The notes beneath the pieces were generated by a model. The model was not told the origin of the DNA, searched no databases, and saw only the letters and a program-made list of their open reading frames with translations. Positions 59,720 through 64,000 of a stretch of DNA of 64,000 bases are shown here, in pieces. Location of the stretch: assembly GCF_023955655.1 (NCBI RefSeq), contig NZ_JAMXHT010000002.1:186001-250000 (forward strand). Reading direction: 5' to 3'. A program made the position numbers and the translations under genes. Source of the DNA: Ralstonia soli (GTDB lineage: Bacteria > Pseudomonadota > Gammaproteobacteria > Burkholderiales > Burkholderiaceae). The stretch's first letter is position 1, and the number at the start of each line of letters is the position of its first letter.

Positions 59720-61018
59720 ATGAACCCCATGAAACTCGACTCCTACTGGAACGATTCGGTGCCCGCCCTGGCGCTGGAGGCGCACGATCTGCCGGTGCAG
59801 GTGGACGTGGCCATCGTCGGCGGCGGTTTCACGGGGTTGTCGGCGGCGCTGGCGCTGGCGCGGCGTGGTGCCAGCGTGGTCGTGCTGGAGGCGGGGGAGC
59901 GGGTGGCGCCCGAGGCGTCCGGCCGCAATGGCGGGCACGTGAACAATGGCCTGGCCGTCGATTACGCGGACTTGGCTGCCAAGGTGGGCGTGGATCGCGC
60001 GCGCGCTTGGTATCAGGCCTACGACGCCGCTGTCGATACGGTAGAGCGCATCGTGCGCGACGAGGGCATCGCCTGCGACTTCCAACGCAACGGCAAGCTT
60101 AAGCTCGCCACCAAGCTGTATCAGATGGATGCACTGCAACGCAGCGCAGACCGCCTGATTGCGGATGGTGTGGATGCCGATGTGGAGATACTCGATGCCG
60201 GCCGCGTGCGCGCAGAAGTGCAGAGCGAGCGCTTCCAAGGCGGCTTGCTCTACAAGCGCAGTGGCCAGATGCATATGGGCCGTTTCGCACAGGGTTTGGC
60301 ACTGGCTGCGCAACGTCAGGGTGCGCAGATTCATACGCGCACTTGCGTACAACGCATTGAGCGTGTGCAGGGGCAGGTGCATCGCATCCACACCTCGCGC
60401 GGCACGGTGTTGGCCAAGCAGGTACTGCTGGCTACCGGTGCATCGCGCCATGGCGGGTATGGCACGTTCGGCTGGCTGCGCCGGCGCATCGTGCCCATCG
60501 GCAGCTTCATCGTCACCACCGAGCCGCTGGGCGCAGAACGCGCGCATGCACTGCTGGCTGCGCGCCGCACGTATGTGACGGTGGCCAACATCCATCATTA
60601 CTTCCGCCTCACGCCGGACCACCGGCTCGTGTTTGGCGGCCGCGCGCGCTTTGCGGTGTCCAGCCCGCAGCAGGACGCGGCGAGCGGCGAGATCCTGCGC
60701 GCCGGCCTGACCGAGACCTTCCCGCAGTTGCGCGGCGTGCGCCTCGATTACTGCTGGGGCGGCCTGGTCGACATGACGCAAGACCGTCTGCCGCACGCGG
60801 GCGAGCGCGACGGGCTGTTCTATTCCATGGGCTACAGCGGCCATGGCACGCAGATGTCCGTGCACATGGGCGAACGCATGGCTGCGGTGATGGCCGGCGA
60901 CGCCGCCGCCAACCCGTGGCGCGATCGCGCGTGGAGCGCCATTCCCGGTCACTTTGGCCCGCCGTGGTTTCTACCGGCGGTGGGCATGTACTACCAGCTC
61001 AAGGACAGATTTGCCTGA
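59720..61018 (+). CDS. FAD-dependent oxidoreductase, DAO/PuuB type, second in this region
   Basis: A 432-residue flavoenzyme. FAD motif is VDVAIVGGGFTGLSAALALA, with EAGERVAPEASGRNGGHVNN as in gamma-glutamylputrescine oxidases. C-terminal motif is GLFYSMGYSGHGTQMSVHMG. It is placed with a HAD hydrolase upstream and a peptide-type ABC transporter downstream on the same strand, so its substrate is likely an imported amine or small amino compound. It is distinct in sequence from the DAO proteins at 42.9 and 50.6 kb. Confidence 0.87.
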   Translation: MNPMKLDSYWNDSVPALALEAHDLPVQVDVAIVGGGFTGLSAALALARRGASVVVLEAGERVAPEASGRNGGHVNNGLAVDYADLAAKVGVDRARAWYQAYDAAVDTVERIVRDEGIACDFQRNGKLKLATKLYQMDALQRSADRLIADGVDADVEILDAGRVRAEVQSERFQGGLLYKRSGQMHMGRFAQGLALAAQRQGAQIHTRTCVQRIERVQGQVHRIHTSRGTVLAKQVLLATGASRHGGYGTFGWLRRRIVPIGSFIVTTEPLGAERAHALLAARRTYVTVANIHHYFRLTPDHRLVFGGRARFAVSSPQQDAASGEILRAGLTETFPQLRGVRLDYCWGGLVDMTQDRLPHAGERDGLFYSMGYSGHGTQMSVHMGERMAAVMAGDAAANPWRDRAWSAIPGHFGPPWFLPAVGMYYQLKDRFA

Positions 61019-61094
61019 GCTGAGCAGCAACCGATTTTTTCGCTGTTTTTACCATCGCAACGCTTTCCATTCAGATCCACCAGGAGCCCCCACC

Positions 61095-62714
61095 ATGAGC
61101 GACAGCCGTAATGAGTTCGAGAACCTTGTCGGCCCGAGCGAGAGCCTGCGCGTGATGGAGTCGCTAAAGCGCGGTGCCTCGCGGCGCGACGTATTGAAAA
61201 TGCTGATGGCAGGCGGCATGCAGGCCACGCTGGCCGGCGGGCTGGCGGGCACGGCGGTGTCCGTCTATGCACAGACGCCGCGCCGTGGCGGGCGCATCCG
61301 TGTGGCGGTTGCCACCGCGGCAGCCACGGACACGCTGGATCCGGCCAAGCAGTCGAACCAGAACGACTACGTGCGCTGCAACATGGTCTACAACGGTCTG
61401 TTTTCGCTCGACAGCACGCTGACGCCGCAGCCGGCGCTGGCCGAATCGTTCCACACCACCGATGCCAAGACGTGGGTGTTCACGTTGCGCAAGGGCGTGA
61501 CTTTCCACGATGGCAAAGCGCTGTCGCCGGCCGACGTGGTGTATTCCATCCAGCGCCATAAAGACCCGGCCACCGCTTCCAAGGCCAAGGTGCTGGCCGA
61601 TCAGATCGACAGCATCAAGGCCAGTGGCCCGGACGAGGTGACGGTGGTGCTGACCGCCCCGAACGCCGATCTGCCGGTGGTGCTGGGCACATACCACTTC
61701 CAGATCGTCAAAGACGGCACGAAAGACTTCAATGCCGGTATCGGCACCGGCCCGTACAAGCTCAAGGAGTTCAAGCCCGGCGTGCGCACGTTGGTGGTCC
61801 GCAACGAGGGCTACTGGAAACCAGGCAAGCCGTATCTGGATGAAATCGAGATGGTCGGCATCGGCGATGACAGCGCGCGCGTCAACGCGCTGCTCTCGGG
61901 TGGGATGGACTTGGTGGCCTCGGTCGACCCGCGCTCGGTAGCACGTGTCAAGGGCACGCCGGGTTACTCCATCTTCACCACGCAGTCGGGCCAGTATTCC
62001 GACCTGATCATGCGCGGGGACGTGGGGCCCGGCACGAACCCTGACTTTGCGCTGGCCATGAAGTATCTGTTCGACCGCGAGCAGATGAAGCGGACCATTG
62101 CGCTGGGCAACGCCGTGATCGCCAACGACCAGCCGATCGACCCGACCAACCGCTTCTACTTCAAGGGATTGCCGCAGCGCCCGTTCGACCTGGACAAGGC
62201 CAAGTTCCACCTGAAGAAATCCGGCGTGAGCGGAAAGGTTCCGGTGGTGGCATCGCCGGCGGCCACGTATTCGGTGGAGATTGCGCTGGTGCTGCAGCAG
62301 ACCGCGCAGCGCATCGGGCTGGATCTGGACGTCAAGCGCATGCCGGCCGACGGTTACTGGTCCAACCACTGGCTCAACAGCCCGGTGGGTTTTGGCAACG
62401 TCAACCCGCGCCCGAGTGCCGACACCATCCTCACGCAGTTCTTCAAGTCCGATGCAGCGTGGAACGAGTCGCGCTGGAAGAACCCCAAGTTTGACCAGTT
62501 GCTGATGGCCGCACGCGCGGAAACGGACGTTGCCAAGCGCAAGCAGATGTATGCGGACATGCAGACGATGATCCACGACGAGGCCGGCATCGGCATTCCG
62601 ATGTTCCTGGCCAGCATTGACGGGCACACGTCCAAGCTCAAGGGTTTCTCGGCGATCCCGCTGGGCGGCCTGATGGGCTATGCGTTTGCTGAGCACGTTT
62701 GGCTTGAAGCCTGA
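61095..62714 (+). CDS. ABC transporter substrate-binding protein (SBP family 5, Tat signal)
   Basis: A 539-residue periplasmic solute receptor of the oligopeptide/dipeptide/nickel class. The N-terminus carries a twin-arginine motif (ASRRDVLKMLMAGGMQATLA, about 28-47) with cleavage near YAQ. The mature protein has the SBP_bac_5 features LAESFHTTDAKTWVFTLRKG, VTFHDGKALSPADVVYSIQR and NAGIGTGPYKLKEF. Start 61095 has AGGAG upstream. It heads a dpp/opp-like transporter with the two permease genes behind it and follows a DAO oxidase, which suggests import of an amine, opine or peptide-like substrate. Confidence 0.88.
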   Translation: MSDSRNEFENLVGPSESLRVMESLKRGASRRDVLKMLMAGGMQATLAGGLAGTAVSVYAQTPRRGGRIRVAVATAAATDTLDPAKQSNQNDYVRCNMVYNGLFSLDSTLTPQPALAESFHTTDAKTWVFTLRKGVTFHDGKALSPADVVYSIQRHKDPATASKAKVLADQIDSIKASGPDEVTVVLTAPNADLPVVLGTYHFQIVKDGTKDFNAGIGTGPYKLKEFKPGVRTLVVRNEGYWKPGKPYLDEIEMVGIGDDSARVNALLSGGMDLVASVDPRSVARVKGTPGYSIFTTQSGQYSDLIMRGDVGPGTNPDFALAMKYLFDREQMKRTIALGNAVIANDQPIDPTNRFYFKGLPQRPFDLDKAKFHLKKSGVSGKVPVVASPAATYSVEIALVLQQTAQRIGLDLDVKRMPADGYWSNHWLNSPVGFGNVNPRPSADTILTQFFKSDAAWNESRWKNPKFDQLLMAARAETDVAKRKQMYADMQTMIHDEAGIGIPMFLASIDGHTSKLKGFSAIPLGGLMGYAFAEHVWLEA

Positions 62715-62768
62715 CGGCGCGCCCGGGGTGTCAATGGCGTTCTTGCCCAAGGTGATGAAGGAGCTGTC

Positions 62769-63725
62769 ATGAATCGAGTCATCCTGAAGCTGCTGGCGCG
62801 GCGGGTGGCGCTGGCGTTGCTGTCGCTGCTGGCGGTGTCGGTGATCGTCTTCTCGATCACCGCCGTGCTGCCGGGCGACGCGGCGCAAGAGCAGTTGGGG
62901 CAGGACGCCACACCCGAGGCGCTCGCGGCGCTGCGCGCACAGATGGGGCTGAACGTGCCGGCACCGCAGCGCTATGCACACTGGCTGGCCGGCATTGCAC
63001 GCGGTGACCTGGGCCAATCGACCACCACGCAGATGCCGGTGGCCGACCTGGTGGCGAGCCGCTTGCCCAACTCGCTGCTGCTCGCCGCGGTGACGGCGCT
63101 GTTCTCGGTGCCGGTTGCGCTCAGCCTCGGGGTGGCTTCGGCCGTGTGGCGCGGGTCGTGGTTCGACCGGCTGGCATCCACGGCTTCGGTGGCGGTGGTG
63201 TCGGTGCCCGAGTTCCTGGTGGCGACGCTGGCGGTGCTGGTGTTTGCCGTCAAGCTGCGCTGGTTGCCAGCGCTGTCATACGTCAACGACATTGAATCGC
63301 TCGGCCAGATGTTGCAGGCCTTTGCCATGCCGGTGCTCAGTCTGTGCTGCGTGATCGTCGCGCAGATGATGCGCATGAGCCGCGCGGCCGTCATTGACCA
63401 GCTCGAGGCGCCGTATATCGAGATGGTCCGCCTCAAGGGCGCTTCGCCGATGCGTGTGGTACTGGCGCACGCCTTGCCAAACGCCGTGGGGCCGATCGCC
63501 AATGCGGTGGCACTGTCGCTGTCGTACCTGCTGGGCGGGGTGATCATCATCGAGACGATTTTCAACTACCCCGGCATCGCCAAGCTGATGGTCGATGGCG
63601 TGTCGCAGCGCGACATGCCGCTGGTGCAGGCCTGCGCGATGATCTTCTGCGCCGGCTACCTGCTGCTCGTGACCACTGCCGATGTGCTGGGCATCGTTGC
63701 CAACCCGCGTCTGCGGCACCGCTGA
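62769..63725 (+). CDS. ABC transporter permease (DppB type)
   Basis: A 318-residue inner-membrane permease with six helices. Helix 1 is VALALLSLLAVSVIVFSITA. The EAA loop that contacts the ATPase is MVRLKGASPMRVVLAHALPN. The motif LPGDAAQEQLGQDATPEALA is typical of DppB/OppB permeases. The start at 62769 follows GGAGCTGTC. It is 54 bp after the substrate-binding protein gene. The stop lies inside a short tandem repeat, 43 bp ahead of the second permease gene. Confidence 0.9.
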   Translation: MNRVILKLLARRVALALLSLLAVSVIVFSITAVLPGDAAQEQLGQDATPEALAALRAQMGLNVPAPQRYAHWLAGIARGDLGQSTTTQMPVADLVASRLPNSLLLAAVTALFSVPVALSLGVASAVWRGSWFDRLASTASVAVVSVPEFLVATLAVLVFAVKLRWLPALSYVNDIESLGQMLQAFAMPVLSLCCVIVAQMMRMSRAAVIDQLEAPYIEMVRLKGASPMRVVLAHALPNAVGPIANAVALSLSYLLGGVIIIETIFNYPGIAKLMVDGVSQRDMPLVQACAMIFCAGYLLLVTTADVLGIVANPRLRHR

Positions 63726-63752
63726 AATCGCGCTGAAATCGCGCTGAAATCG
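63720..63752 (+). repeat. Three tandem 11-bp repeats at the permease stop
   Basis: CGCTGAAATCG occurs three times in a row (63720-63730, 63731-63741, 63742-63752), followed by a degenerate fourth copy (CGTTGATACGG). The permease stop codon TGA lies in the first copy. It is a simple repeat in the spacer between the two permease genes and probably arose by slippage. Changes in copy number would vary the distance to the next start codon. Confidence 0.75.
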
Positions 63753-63768
63753 CGTTGATACGGATCCT

Positions 63769-64000
63769 ATGAATAAGAGCCTGACGATGGAAACCACGCC
63801 TACCTCTCCAACGTTGCCGGCTACCACGCCGCCGCCTGCCCCGCGCCACCGGGTCCGGCACCTGCTGAGCAGCTTTGGCATCACGGGCCTCATTGGCCTG
63901 ACGGTGTTGGTGTTCTGGCTGCTGGCAGCCGTGGTCGGCCCCGCGCTGCTGCCGGCCCACCTGATCACCAATGGCGACGGCAATGGCGATGTGTTCGGGC
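63769..64000 (+). CDS. ABC transporter permease (DppC type), 5' part
   Basis: The first 77 codons of the second permease are present and the gene runs off the right edge. A Pro/Thr-rich N-terminal tail (TTPTSPTLPATTPPPAPRH) precedes the first helix (ITGLIGLTVLVFWLLAAVVG) and the start of a periplasmic loop. This is the layout of DppC/OppC-type permeases with a cytoplasmic N-terminus. Position directly after the DppB-like gene supports the assignment. Confidence 0.8.
   Translation, partial: MNKSLTMETTPTSPTLPATTPPPAPRHRVRHLLSSFGITGLIGLTVLVFWLLAAVVGPALLPAHLITNGDGNGDVFG

Noticed and set aside
58814-60952. Long minus-strand open frame (712 codons) opposite the HAD and DAO genes
   Set aside because: It is complementary to genes with full catalytic motifs; its composition is typical of a shadow frame.
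61164-63017. Long minus-strand open frame (617 codons) opposite the ABC receptor gene
   Set aside because: The plus strand encodes a clear SBP family 5 protein with a Tat signal; the minus frame has no recognisable domain.
1-64000. Insertion sequences, integrases or tRNA-linked island borders
   Set aside because: No transposase or integrase motif, flanking direct repeat or tRNA gene was found in the window, so horizontal acquisition of the catabolic region cannot be shown from this sequence alone.

Overview
The window is about 64 kb of GC-rich chromosomal or megaplasmid DNA with closely packed bacterial operons. Gene content suggests a beta-proteobacterium of the family Burkholderiaceae, most likely Ralstonia or a close relative: DUF1302/DUF1329/MMPL/YCF48 set, LuxR-type regulator next to a GDP-mannose dehydratase, PucR, AraC and Rrf2 regulators, many flavin oxidoreductases. 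This is inferred from gene families and style, not from any database search. No rRNA, tRNA, CRISPR array, insertion sequence or phage gene was seen.

Left flank (1-8.8 kb): the 5' part of gmd, a LuxR-type regulator with a degenerate receiver, a 750-bp AT-richer gap, an MscS channel, a membrane diguanylate cyclase, an OmpR-type response regulator overlapping its histidine kinase, and a divergent-operator Rrf2 regulator with its NAD(P)-binding reductase.

Central catabolic region (8.9-48.3 kb). A minus-strand set (18.5 to 9.97 kb) encodes a Baeyer-Villiger-type monooxygenase, alpha/beta hydrolase, aldehyde dehydrogenase, GMC dehydrogenase, a membrane protein, an acyl-CoA ligase and a small membrane protein, divergent from a PucR regulator. 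Around it are plus-strand units: a PhyH dioxygenase; MFS - nitronate monooxygenase (frameshifted) - crotonase; an AraC-linked part with a second MFS, a GMC fatty-alcohol-oxidase-like enzyme, a frameshifted ALDH and a cupin; PhyH - Rid protein; DUF1329 - DUF1302 - MMPL - YCF48 - flavin amine oxidase - dihaem cytochrome c; a small exported FDPYT-repeat protein with a DAO-type oxidase; TetR; and a second amine oxidase - dihaem cytochrome c - membrane protein unit. The enzymes fit uptake and oxidation of a hydrophobic, probably amine-containing substrate, with amine electrons passed to cytochrome c.

The most notable signal is a ~72-bp regulatory element present six times (copies near 8.95, 19.98, 31.37, 32.87, 42.05 and 45.21 kb), always before a plus-strand catabolic unit. 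It combines a GGG-WAWW-CCC palindrome, usually a T-tract, a TTGTCA box, a conserved spacer and GTTCTA. TTGTCA to GTTCTA is exactly 29 bp in all six copies, and palindrome centre to TTGTCA is 28.5 bp in four. This is the geometry of a class-I-activated promoter and defines a local regulon. A second, different element occurs twice beside the AraC gene, each copy followed by a short peptide ORF.

Right flank (48.6-64 kb): amine/amino-acid-type catabolism with two HAD type II hydrolases, an M20 amidohydrolase, two DAO oxidases, a bicupin, Lrp, a class III aminotransferase, a GhrA-like reductase, a GNAT, an ALDH, and the start of a peptide-type ABC transporter that runs off the window. A 256-bp array of twelve 21-23-bp quasi-palindromic units lies between the aminotransferase and the reductase.
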